Part shown: one piece after another, positions 1 to 6,921 of the stretch
Layout of the letters: each line of letters starts with the position of its first letter
Numbering within the stretch: position 1 is the stretch's first letter
Source of the DNA: Clostridiaceae bacterium
GTDB lineage: Bacteria > Bacillota > Clostridia > Lachnospirales > Lachnospiraceae
Reading direction: 5' to 3'
DNA: 17,840 nucleotides
NCBI GenBank assembly: GCA_018378255.1
Contig: JAGZXV010000119.1
Location: 1 to 17,840 of the forward strand
Position numbers and translations under genes: made by a program
The notes under the pieces: generated by a model
Told to the model about the DNA's origin: nothing
What the model saw: only the letters and a program-made list of their open reading frames with translations
Database searches by the model: none

Positions 1-373
1 GAAGGGGGAACGGGCTCTTCTGAACTTTGGCCATACCCTGGGACATGCTATAGAAAAACTGATGAATTTCCGGATGCTGCATGGACACTGCGTAGCGGTT
101 GGCTGCCTGGCTGCCGCCCATATATCTGCGGTCCGCGGGCTGATCTCCTCAGAAGAAGTGGAGCAGCTTCGTAATATACTGCAGTATTTCCAGCTTCCGG
201 CCGGCATTTCGGCCCTGGATCCCGATAACGTGATTGAGGCGACGAAAAATGATAAAAAGATGGAAGCCGGCGTCATTAAGTTCATCCTGTTGAGCAGCAT
301 TGGCTCCGCTTATGTGGACCGTTCTGTTACAGAAGAAGAGATGAAAGCCGGACTGGAATATATTACTGAATAA
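1..373 (+). CDS. aroB: 3-dehydroquinate synthase, C-terminal part (5' end outside window)
   Basis: This is the last ~123 codons of 3-dehydroquinate synthase, which converts DAHP to 3-dehydroquinate in the shikimate pathway using NAD+ and a metal ion. The reading frame starts at base 2 and is open to the window edge, so the gene is cut by the window and not broken. The visible part holds the family hallmark NFGHTLGHAIE and, about 15 residues later, LHGHCVAVG. The two metal-binding histidines of the family lie in these motifs. The common Glu of the HGEAVA motif is His here; this position varies between bacteria, so I do not read it as loss of function. The first ATG in the frame (base 62) lies after the GHTLGHAIE motif and cannot be the true start. 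The stop codon forms the beginning of the ribosome binding site of lspA, 12 bases upstream of the lspA start. Confidence 0.93.
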   Translation, partial: KGERALLNFGHTLGHAIEKLMNFRMLHGHCVAVGCLAAAHISAVRGLISSEEVEQLRNILQYFQLPAGISALDPDNVIEATKNDKKMEAGVIKFILLSSIGSAYVDRSVTEEEMKAGLEYITE

Positions 374-385
374 GGAGTTATTAGA

Positions 386-895
386 ATGCAGAAAACAAAA
401 CATATTATATGGTTTTTGCTTGGCACTGTCATAGCGGTGGCCTTTGACCAATGGACCAAATGGATGGCGGTTTTACATCTGTCGGCCAATCCGCCTTTTG
501 TATTATGGGATGGAGTATTTGAACTGCACTATTCAACCAACGACGGTGCGGCATGGGGAATGCTTTCCGGAAAACAGGGATTCTTTTTCCTCGTGGCAGT
601 TGTTGTTGCCGCATTAGTGGCTTATACCCTTTATAAACTGCCGCCAGAAAAAAAATATTTACCGCTGGAGATCTGTATGATGCTGATCTTATCAGGAGCA
701 TTAGGCAATATGATAGACCGGCTGAGACAGGGATATGTCGTGGATTTTCTCTATTTCAAATTGATTAACTTTCCGATATTCAATATCGCGGACTGCTATG
801 TGACAATTGCAACAGCACTTTTACTGGTACTGTTATTCTTCAGATACTCGGAAGAGGATCTTGCCTTTTTTTCCTGGAAGAAGAGAGGAGAATGA
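386..895 (+). CDS. lspA: Lipoprotein signal peptidase (signal peptidase II)
   Basis: LspA is the membrane aspartyl protease that removes the signal peptide from prolipoproteins after lipidation of the lipobox Cys. The protein has 169 residues, the usual length, with four hydrophobic stretches (about 8-20, 65-82, 96-110, 137-152). Family motifs are in order: DQWTK (21-25), the NDGAAWG box (52-58), GNMIDR (107-112), VVDFLYF with the probable catalytic Asp120, and FNIADCYV with the probable catalytic Asp136. The two aspartates are 16 residues apart, close to the usual spacing. The start ATG follows TAAGGAG by a normal distance. The stop overlaps the start of the next gene as ATGA, suggesting translational coupling. 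The lspA plus pseudouridine synthase pair is conserved in many Firmicutes. Confidence 0.97.
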   Translation: MQKTKHIIWFLLGTVIAVAFDQWTKWMAVLHLSANPPFVLWDGVFELHYSTNDGAAWGMLSGKQGFFFLVAVVVAALVAYTLYKLPPEKKYLPLEICMMLILSGALGNMIDRLRQGYVVDFLYFKLINFPIFNIADCYVTIATALLLVLLFFRYSEEDLAFFSWKKRGE

Positions 896-1812
896 GTTTG
901 AAACAGCAGTTAATCGTTTCAGAGGATTTGGCGGGAACCCGGATTGACAAATATCTTTCTCTGGCATGCGAGAATATTTCACGCTCTTATCTGCAGAAAT
1001 TGGTGAAATCAGAAACTGTTCTGGTGAATCAGAGGGCAGTTAAAAGCAATTATAAAGTGGCAGCCGGGGATATGATAGACTTAGAGATTCCGGAAGCCGT
1101 AGAGCCGGAAATTGAGCCGGAACAGATGGATCTGGACATTCTGTATGAAGATTCCGATATCATTATAATCAATAAGCCTAAGGGAATGGTGGTACACCCT
1201 GCGGCAGGACACTACACCGGGACCCTGGTCAACGGTCTTATGGATCACTGCCGTGATAATTTATCGGGAATTAATGGAGTGCTGCGTCCTGGAATCGTAC
1301 ACAGGATCGATATGGACACGACCGGCGTGCTGATTGTCTGCAAAAATGACATGGCCCACAATTCAATTGCCGCACAGTTAAAAGAACATTCCATTACAAG
1401 AAAGTATTATGCTGTCGTGCATGGTGTGATAAAAGAAGAGGACGGAACCGTTGATGCCCCCATAGGACGTCATCCAACGGACCGTAAAAAAATGAGCATT
1501 AACCATAAAAACGGACGGGAAGCCGTGACGCATTATCATGTGCTGAAACGGTATGGCCAGTTCACTTATGTGGAATGTCAATTGGAAACGGGCAGAACCC
1601 ATCAGATCAGGGTTCATATGGCCAGTATTCACCATCCTTTATTGGGAGACCAGGTTTATGGACCGGCCAGGTGTCCGTTCCAGCTCCAGGGTCAGACCCT
1701 TCATGCAGGTGTTCTGGGAATTGTACATCCCAGATCCGGCGAATATATGGAATTTACAGCTCCATTGCCGGAATATTTTCAGGAACTGCTTTTAAAGCTG
1801 GAAAAACAATAA
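892..1812 (+). CDS. rluD: RluA/RluD-family ribosomal large subunit pseudouridine synthase
   Basis: The protein isomerises uridine to pseudouridine in RNA, by homology in 23S rRNA. Its 306 residues show the two-domain RluD layout. An N-terminal S4 RNA-binding domain (about 15-70, with RIDKYLSL, SRSYLQKLVK and VNQRAVKSNYKV) is followed by the catalytic domain. That domain has INKPKGMVVHP (93-103), the active-site motif HRIDMDTTG with probable catalytic Asp140, the region around RKYYAVVHG, and the C-terminal signature LETGRTHQIRVH. The start overlaps the lspA stop by four bases. The family assignment is firm. The target uridines (RluD-like 1911/1915/1917 or another set, as for B. subtilis YlyB, which also follows lspA) cannot be read from the sequence, so the symbol is approximate. 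Confidence 0.93.
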   Translation: MSLKQQLIVSEDLAGTRIDKYLSLACENISRSYLQKLVKSETVLVNQRAVKSNYKVAAGDMIDLEIPEAVEPEIEPEQMDLDILYEDSDIIIINKPKGMVVHPAAGHYTGTLVNGLMDHCRDNLSGINGVLRPGIVHRIDMDTTGVLIVCKNDMAHNSIAAQLKEHSITRKYYAVVHGVIKEEDGTVDAPIGRHPTDRKKMSINHKNGREAVTHYHVLKRYGQFTYVECQLETGRTHQIRVHMASIHHPLLGDQVYGPARCPFQLQGQTLHAGVLGIVHPRSGEYMEFTAPLPEYFQELLLKLEKQ

Positions 1813-1893
1813 TTTACCACAAAATTTGTTGTAAAAAAAGAAAAATAGACGGATTTCTCACTTGTGTTTATATACTTTTCTGATACTTTGGTG

Positions 1894-1899
1894 TATAAT
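1894..1899 (+). promoter_or_regulatory. Possible -10 element (TATAAT) for the cytidylate-kinase-like gene
   Basis: A perfect TATAAT sits 56 bases upstream of the start codon in an AT-rich gap. No good -35 is present at 16-18 bases; the best-placed hexamer (TATACT at 1871-1876) is poor. I see no terminator after the preceding gene, so read-through is also possible. Confidence 0.4.
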
Positions 1900-1954
1900 A
1901 TATTATATAAGATCAGTTATTAGACAACTTGTACAGCTGAAAGGAGAGGTATTT

Positions 1955-2590
1955 ATGAATGAGAAACTAGTTATTACAATAGGACGTCAGTGCGGCAGCG
2001 GTGGACGCGTGATTGGTCAGAAGCTGGCCGAAGAATTAGGCATTAAATGCTATGACAAAGAATTGTTGGCCATGGCATCTAAGAACAGCGGTTTATGTGA
2101 GGAGTTATTTGAAACCCACGACGAAAAACCGACCAGCAGCTTTTTATATTCGCTTGTTATGGATACCTATTCTCTCGGCTATACGACATCAGGCTACATG
2201 GATATGCCAATCAACCACAAAGTGTTTTTGGCTCAGTTTGATACAATTAAGAAACTGGCTGAAGAGGAATCCTGCGTTATTGTAGGCAGATGCGGTGATT
2301 ATGCGTTGGCAGAACGGCCTAATACGGTAACGGTATTTATCTGTGGAAATGAAGCAGATAAGATTAAACGTATGGAGGAGGTCTATAAGATGACGGAATC
2401 CAATGCGAAGGATGCCATGGTAAAGACAGACAAGAAACGATCCAGCTATTACAACTATTACTCCAGTAAAAAATGGGGAGATGCCAAAAGCTATGACTTG
2501 TGCATTAACAGCAGCGCTGTAGGCATTGATGGCGCAGTTAAGATGATTATTGATTTTGCAAAGATAAAACAGGAATTTAAAAGCAAGTAG
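1955..2590 (+). CDS. Cytidylate kinase-like P-loop protein
   Basis: A 211-residue protein of the cytidylate-kinase-like family, small P-loop proteins common in Clostridia. It opens with LVITIGRQCGSGG, a Walker-A-like nucleotide-binding loop (about residues 5-18). It then has CYDKELL, which resembles the NMP-kinase 'YD' step, and CVIVGRCGDYAL in the middle. The C-terminal part has a Lys/Arg/Tyr-rich stretch (DKKRSSYYNYYSSKKWG, about 155-171) where family members have a lid, then YDLCINSS. The start is the ATG at 1955, behind the strong site AAGGAGAGG at 1941-1949. The frame is open back to 1862, but those codons lack a ribosome binding site and encode non-conserved residues. It is probably a nucleoside-monophosphate kinase relative; the substrate is unknown, and true Cmk is a different protein. 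It converges on glmS across a shared terminator. Confidence 0.9.
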   Translation: MNEKLVITIGRQCGSGGRVIGQKLAEELGIKCYDKELLAMASKNSGLCEELFETHDEKPTSSFLYSLVMDTYSLGYTTSGYMDMPINHKVFLAQFDTIKKLAEEESCVIVGRCGDYALAERPNTVTVFICGNEADKIKRMEEVYKMTESNAKDAMVKTDKKRSSYYNYYSSKKWGDAKSYDLCINSSAVGIDGAVKMIIDFAKIKQEFKSK

Positions 2591-2617
2591 TAAATAATGC
2601 GCAGGTATATTTAAACA

Positions 2618-2635
2618 GGTACTAAAGGTACTAAA
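2618..2635 (+). repeat. Tandem duplication of a 9-base unit
   Basis: GGTACTAAA occurs twice in direct succession in the gap after the cytidylate-kinase-like gene, just before the terminator stem. It is probably a small slippage duplication without function. Confidence 0.5.
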
Positions 2636-2684
2636 AGAAGCTGATGCAAAACTGATATCTGGGTTTTGCATCAGCTTCTTTTTT
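2633..2684. terminator. Bidirectional intrinsic terminator between convergent genes
   Basis: Two 20-base arms, 2633-2652 and 2663-2682, are perfect reverse complements around a 10-base loop. The arm on the left starts AAAAGAAG and the right one ends CTTCTTTT, so each strand has an A-run before and a T-run after the GC-containing core. This fits termination of both the plus-strand gene at 1955 and glmS on the minus strand, whose stop is only a few bases away. Confidence 0.93.
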
Positions 2685-2689
2685 CTGTG

Positions 2690-4510
2690 TTATTCTACTG
2701 TAACTGATTTGGCTAAGTTCCTGGGCTGGTCCACATCCAGATTTTTACCGACAGAAGCATAATAAGCGACCAGCTGAAGAGCGGCTGCAATCGGAAATAC
2801 GGTAAATTTATCATCGATATCAGGGATCCTGATATGGAGATCGGCAATTCCCTGGTCTACGACAGCACTGTCTTTGGTAAACAGGATTACAAAAGCTCCT
2901 CTGGCCTTCACTTCACGGATATTGGATATGGTTTTGCTGAAAATTTTGTCCTGTGTGGCGATTGCGATAACAGGAACACCTTCAGAAATCAATGCAATCG
3001 TGCCATGTTTTAATTCGCCGGCAGCATAAGCCTCTGCATGTATATATGAAATTTCTTTTAATTTTAAAGCCCCTTCTAAAGAAAAAGCGTAATCAAGGCC
3101 GCGCCCGATAAAAAATGCGTCAGGGTGATGGATTAAATGGGTGGTCACATGGCGTTTTATGGTTTCTTTTTGACTGATCATCACCTCCATAGCAGGAATT
3201 GCATCCATAAGACCGGAGAGAAAGCTTCTGGCTTCCTGTGAGGTGCAGCAGCCGCGCACATATGCAATCTTACAGCACACCATATAGAGGGCTGCCAATT
3301 GAACAGAATAGGCCTTGGTGCTGGCTACAGCGATCTCAGGGCCTGCATGGGTATATAGTACATAACCGCTTTCCCTGGCAATGGTGGAACCTTTTACGTT
3401 GACAATTGCCAGCGTGGTGGAGCCGTACTCATGTGCCAGGCGTAAAGCTGCCAGAGTATCAATCGTTTCACCTGACTGGGAGATTATAATAACTAAAGTT
3501 TTATCGTCGATTAGAGGTTCTTCATAACGGAATTCCGATGCAATGGAAACAGTAACCGGCAATCGGAGCTGGGGTTCCATTAAAGCTCTGGCAACCATTC
3601 CTGCATGCATTGCCGTACCGCAGGCAATGATATGTATTTTACTGCAGTTTAGGAAAATCTCATCCGGAATATGGTCTTCTGAGAAATCGGGCAGGCCCTT
3701 GTTAAGTCTTGGCAGTATGGTATTTTTCATCGCTTCCGGCTGTTCGTGTATTTCCTTCAGCATAAAATGTGGAAAACCATTTTTCATGGCAGCATCCATA
3801 TTCCAGTTCACTTCCAGAAGTTCCGGATCCAATTTATTAAAATCCATATCGTATACACGGACTTTATAAGGGGTCATACGGACGATACAGCCTTCGGGAA
3901 CAACGAAATATTTCTTCGTGTAGGGAATCAAAGCCGTGAGGTCTGAAGCTACAAGCGCTCCTGAATGCGTGTATGCGGCAACAAGAGGGCTTACGCTGCG
4001 GATGGCATATATTTCACCAGGCCGGTCTTTAAACATGATACAGAAGCCATAGGAGCCTTTCAGAAGCCCAGCCAGCTGTTTTACAGCTTCTAAAGGATCA
4101 CCATCGTACAGAGAATCCAAAACCCATGCAGCCACTTCGCTGTCTGTCTGAGACTGCAGTTTTTCCTCCAAATGATATTGCTGGGTTAAATTATGATAAT
4201 TCTCTATGATACCATTGTGTATCAATGTGACGGCGCCGGCCTGATGGGGGTGAGCATTGGCATCTGTTACACCTCCATGGGTTGCCCAGCGGGTATGGCC
4301 GATTCCGCAGTGATAGGTACCCTTTTGGTTATCCGAACATTCTCTTAAAGCAGCGACTTTGCCCACATGTTTTATTAATTCGATCTTAGAATCGGTATTA
4401 AACATAGCGATGCCTGCGCTGTCGTAACCCCTGTATTCCAGGCCGGCCAAACCATCCAATAAAATCTTTTTTGCATCCAACGGGCCTGTATATCCTATAA
4501 TTCCACACAT
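2690..4510 (-). CDS. glmS: Glutamine--fructose-6-phosphate aminotransferase (isomerizing)
   Basis: GlmS makes glucosamine-6-phosphate from fructose-6-phosphate and glutamine, the first committed step towards UDP-GlcNAc and peptidoglycan. Its 606 residues match the family length. The N-terminus MCGIIGYTG supplies the nucleophilic Cys that becomes residue 1 after Met removal. The class-II glutamine amidotransferase half also shows GIGHTRWATHG and HNGIIENY. The C-terminal half has two SIS sugar-isomerase domains, with SQSGETIDT, GPEIAVASTKAYS, HAEAYAAGELKHG, and the conserved end DQPRNLAKSVTVE. The start is preceded by GGAGA at a spacing of 9. Expression is very likely controlled by the glmS ribozyme in its leader, with a near-consensus promoter further upstream. 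The gene stands alone and ends at the bidirectional terminator. Confidence 0.98.
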   Translation of the reverse strand: MCGIIGYTGPLDAKKILLDGLAGLEYRGYDSAGIAMFNTDSKIELIKHVGKVAALRECSDNQKGTYHCGIGHTRWATHGGVTDANAHPHQAGAVTLIHNGIIENYHNLTQQYHLEEKLQSQTDSEVAAWVLDSLYDGDPLEAVKQLAGLLKGSYGFCIMFKDRPGEIYAIRSVSPLVAAYTHSGALVASDLTALIPYTKKYFVVPEGCIVRMTPYKVRVYDMDFNKLDPELLEVNWNMDAAMKNGFPHFMLKEIHEQPEAMKNTILPRLNKGLPDFSEDHIPDEIFLNCSKIHIIACGTAMHAGMVARALMEPQLRLPVTVSIASEFRYEEPLIDDKTLVIIISQSGETIDTLAALRLAHEYGSTTLAIVNVKGSTIARESGYVLYTHAGPEIAVASTKAYSVQLAALYMVCCKIAYVRGCCTSQEARSFLSGLMDAIPAMEVMISQKETIKRHVTTHLIHHPDAFFIGRGLDYAFSLEGALKLKEISYIHAEAYAAGELKHGTIALISEGVPVIAIATQDKIFSKTISNIREVKARGAFVILFTKDSAVVDQGIADLHIRIPDIDDKFTVFPIAAALQLVAYYASVGKNLDVDQPRNLAKSVTVE

Positions 4511-4597
4511 AATTTTTATTCTCCATTCTATTTAGTAGTAAAAAGAGCGAACAAAAATAAGCTGTCACGTCTCATGGTATGGCAGCAAATCCTGATC

Positions 4598-4780
4598 TGA
4601 TTTGTTCCGGTTATGCTGAGGTTGTTTTGCAGTCGCCTGCATATTTCACAGCATATAACACGCCCGGAAATGGCATGGAAGAGCATCCGCCGAATTTTCG
4701 ATAAACTCTTCACCTCGTTAACCCGGTAATGGCAATAACGGCTGTCATTGTTCACGATCCCTTACCTGGTACATGGCGCT
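4598..4780 (-). ncRNA. glmS ribozyme (glucosamine-6-phosphate-activated self-cleaving riboswitch)
   Basis: On the minus strand the leader of glmS carries the glmS ribozyme core. GCGCC at 4779-4775 is preceded by A4780, the expected cleavage junction. ACGAGG follows near 4718. Then comes the hallmark loop running from TTATCGAA to TTCGGCGGATG (4704-4684). Pairing supports the fold: GAAGAG (4711-4706) with CTCTTC (4683-4678) forms the P3-type stem enclosing the core; CGCC near the cleavage site can pair with GGCG in the core; AATGAC and GTTATT close a hairpin in the first domain; and TTCCGG with CCGGAA (ending at about 4599) forms the 3' accessory domain. In known members GlcN6P acts as a cofactor for cleavage, and the cut mRNA is then degraded. 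The 3' limit is approximate. Confidence 0.92.
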
Positions 4781-4827
4781 TAGCTTTGCTATTAAAAGTC
4801 TATTCCTCCTTGACATAGATTTAGACC

Positions 4828-4856
4828 ATTATATCTCCTAAGTTTAAATACGTCAA
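4828..4856 (-). promoter_or_regulatory. glmS promoter
   Basis: On the minus strand TTGACG (4856-4851) and a perfect TATAAT (4833-4828) are separated by 17 bases. Transcription would begin near 4820, about 40 bases before the predicted ribozyme cleavage site at 4780/4779. A short 5' fragment would therefore be released on self-cleavage. Confidence 0.88.
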
Positions 4857-4890
4857 TTAAAAGATTTCTCTGTATTTTCTCCAATAAATA

Positions 4891-4899
4891 TGATATATT
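4891..4899 (+). promoter_or_regulatory. Probable extended -10 promoter of the C40 peptidase gene
   Basis: TGATATATT is an extended -10 (TGnTATATT), with no convincing -35 hexamer. It lies 66 bases before the start codon and back to back with the glmS promoter, leaving little room between the two divergent units. Confidence 0.5.
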
Positions 4900-4906
4900 C
4901 ATAGAG

Positions 4907-4925
4907 TTAAGAACTAAATTCTTAA
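4907..4925. repeat. Inverted repeat at the predicted transcription start of the C40 peptidase gene
   Basis: TTAAGAA and TTCTTAA are perfect 7-base inverted repeats separated by 5 bases. They begin about 8 bases after the extended -10, where a repressor would block initiation. They could be an operator or a chance AT palindrome; no matching regulator is visible nearby. Confidence 0.4.
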
Positions 4926-4964
4926 TACTTTACTTAAATATGAACTCAGGAAAGTTAAACTATA

Positions 4965-6803
4965 ATGGATGATGGAAAGAAAAAACAGATCATAAGTGTG
5001 TTATTTATGCTGGCTGCCGGAATCGGTACGGCAGCTATGGCAGATCATCTTACAGTGCCTTTTGAGACGCCTAAACGTATATCCGAAACAATGAATGCCA
5101 CCCCGTCTTTTGCGGCAGCATCCCAGTCTGATGCTGCCTATGAGGCTGTTCCTTCCTGCAAGACAGGCTCTTCCTATATGGCAGGCCTTTCCTACAAAGA
5201 AACAGAACCTGAAATCGCTGGTCCTGGCGAACGGCTGAAATCCGCTGCATCTCTCAACCAGGCTTTTCTCATGCAGCCTGGAACTGACGGCAGCGAAATA
5301 AGCGCCGCAGAAATCGTTTTGTCAGAGCTGTCAGAACGTGATTCCCAATGGTTCAACAGTTTATATCATGTTATTGACAAAACGCCGCAGCAGCTGGCTG
5401 CCGAATTGGGCGCGGGGCCTGAGAAGTTCATGGGAACGTATAATCCGGAGGATGCCGGCCACATAAAAGAAGATCCGTCAACGTGGACGGTAAACTCTTG
5501 GGAAAACATCAAAGTATCCGTTTGTGATGGGGATGGAAATCCCATTAACGTTTATTCAAATGTAAAAGAGATTTTATCATTGGCCAGCGTTTTTTGTTAT
5601 TACAATGGGGTAGATGACGCAGAACTTTTCCGGGAATATGCGGGTCTTTTATGGGAAGAATCTCACAGCTATACTTTGGAGATGAGCGATGTTTATTACT
5701 GCGACGGCTGTCAGGAGATATCTGAGGGAAATGCAGGAGACCTTTTAACGGCCGGTCAAAAAGACGCAGAGGGGAAAATTCCGGAAGAAATACTGGCTGT
5801 CGAAGGGCCGGGAAGGGATGCCCTCATCGCAGAATATCTGGAGAGTATGGCAAATGAGGAGACTATGGCGGATGAAGAAAGCATAGCAGATGAGGAAAAT
5901 ATGACGGACAGAGCAGCGGAAGGGGCGGAGACAGGGCAGTTATCTTCAAATGCAGTAGATACTTCTTCAGAAGGAACAATTGCAGCAGAAGGAACGCCGG
6001 GCGCTGGTTCTGAAGAAACCGCGGCTGCAGAAACTACAGAATTGAAAAATCTGGTTTGTCCCGGTCATGTTGATCTTCAGCTCACACTGACTATTAAGGG
6101 AATCGAAGAGGAAAATGGACTATTTAAACTCAATCCCAATGTTACACAATTAAATCATGACGACGGCAATGATATGGTTATCATGTCTTCCGCATGGAAA
6201 GGCTGGGATTTTTACAACAAGGTTTACGCCCAGTACATAAACCGCCAGGATTGGGAAGCTTCTTATGGTCTGAATGTAAGCCTGGAAGCAGCTATTGGAA
6301 TGCCCTTGTCAGGAGCGGAAATACGGATTTATATGAATATGCTGCCAAAAGACACATCGAAAGAGCGGAAACAGATTATTAAGACCGCTTTGCAGTCCGT
6401 AGGTAAGATTCCTTACTATTGGGGCGGAAAGCCTTCACAGGCCGGTTATGAAGGCAATTCATTCGGCTCCAATGTGTCTCCCGATGAACAGGGCCGTATA
6501 TTAAAAGGGCTGGATTGTTCCGGCTGGATCAATTGGGTTTATTGGACGGCCACAGGCCAGCCTCTGGCTTATCAGGGGACAGAGGGCTTGAGTAAAATTG
6601 GCAGAGGAATTACTCCGGAAGAATTAAAACCAGGAGATATTATGGTACGTCTGGGTGCAAATGCCCATGTCGTTATGTTTTTAGCCTGGTCCGATACCGG
6701 CGAAATGATTGTAATTCATGAAAGCAGCGATCAGAACGGCGGAAATGTCATGATCAGTGCCAAACACCCGGACTGGCCTTATTTCCGTTCTCTTTTAGAC
6801 TAG
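4965..6803 (+). CDS. Secreted NlpC/P60 (C40) family cell wall hydrolase
   Basis: A 612-residue exported protein. After a basic start (MDDGKKKQ) comes a hydrophobic segment of ~20 residues (about 9-28), a signal peptide or anchor. Residues ~30-130 are Ser/Ala-rich, and ~130-480 have no motif I recognise. This middle part includes an acidic Ala/Glu/Thr-rich stretch with an 18-base tandem repeat (codons 295-312). The C-terminal ~130 residues form an NlpC/P60 domain: IPYYWGGKP, GLDCSGWINW with probable nucleophile Cys518, LKPGDIMVR, AHVVMFL with His568, and VIHES, whose His585 may be the third catalytic residue. Such enzymes cut peptide bonds in the peptidoglycan stem. The start ATG follows AGGAAAG by ~10 bases. 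The gap to the LCP gene shows no terminator, so the two may be co-transcribed. The family is sure; the exact cleavage specificity is not. Confidence 0.9.
   Translation: MDDGKKKQIISVLFMLAAGIGTAAMADHLTVPFETPKRISETMNATPSFAAASQSDAAYEAVPSCKTGSSYMAGLSYKETEPEIAGPGERLKSAASLNQAFLMQPGTDGSEISAAEIVLSELSERDSQWFNSLYHVIDKTPQQLAAELGAGPEKFMGTYNPEDAGHIKEDPSTWTVNSWENIKVSVCDGDGNPINVYSNVKEILSLASVFCYYNGVDDAELFREYAGLLWEESHSYTLEMSDVYYCDGCQEISEGNAGDLLTAGQKDAEGKIPEEILAVEGPGRDALIAEYLESMANEETMADEESIADEENMTDRAAEGAETGQLSSNAVDTSSEGTIAAEGTPGAGSEETAAAETTELKNLVCPGHVDLQLTLTIKGIEEENGLFKLNPNVTQLNHDDGNDMVIMSSAWKGWDFYNKVYAQYINRQDWEASYGLNVSLEAAIGMPLSGAEIRIYMNMLPKDTSKERKQIIKTALQSVGKIPYYWGGKPSQAGYEGNSFGSNVSPDEQGRILKGLDCSGWINWVYWTATGQPLAYQGTEGLSKIGRGITPEELKPGDIMVRLGANAHVVMFLAWSDTGEMIVIHESSDQNGGNVMISAKHPDWPYFRSLLD
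5847..5900 (+). repeat. In-frame 18-base tandem repeat (3 copies) inside the C40 peptidase gene
   Basis: Three consecutive 18-base units encode MANEET, MADEES and IADEEN, followed by a degenerate fourth beginning MTD. They form an acidic linker ahead of the catalytic domain. The unit length is a multiple of three, so copy-number change would keep the frame. Confidence 0.75.
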
Positions 6804-6921
6804 ATTCTTATGCCATAGGTAATGTAATATTAAGAGAAAAGCAAGAAATGAAGCATGAATTTCTGTTAGAATATACTGTGGCTTTGCAGAAACAAGAACG
6901 TAAAGAAAGAGGTCATGCAAC

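Noticed and set aside
100..120. His in place of Glu in the AroB HGEAVA motif as a lost catalytic residue
   Set aside because: This position varies (HGQCVA and similar forms are common in Clostridia), and the metal-binding histidines are present.
1814..1834. Palindrome TTACCACAAA / TTTGTTGTAA after the pseudouridine synthase gene
   Set aside because: It is AT-rich with one mismatch and almost no loop, and is followed by A residues rather than T on the coding strand, so it is not a convincing terminator.
4528..4755. Open frame of 75 codons on the minus strand upstream of glmS
   Set aside because: It lies within the glmS ribozyme, has no ribosome binding site fit for it, and its residues follow RNA structure, not a protein pattern.
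4805..4811. AAGGAGG-like site in the glmS leader upstream of the ribozyme cut
   Set aside because: No ATG, GTG or TTG follows at a usable distance on the minus strand, so it does not serve a leader peptide that I can see.
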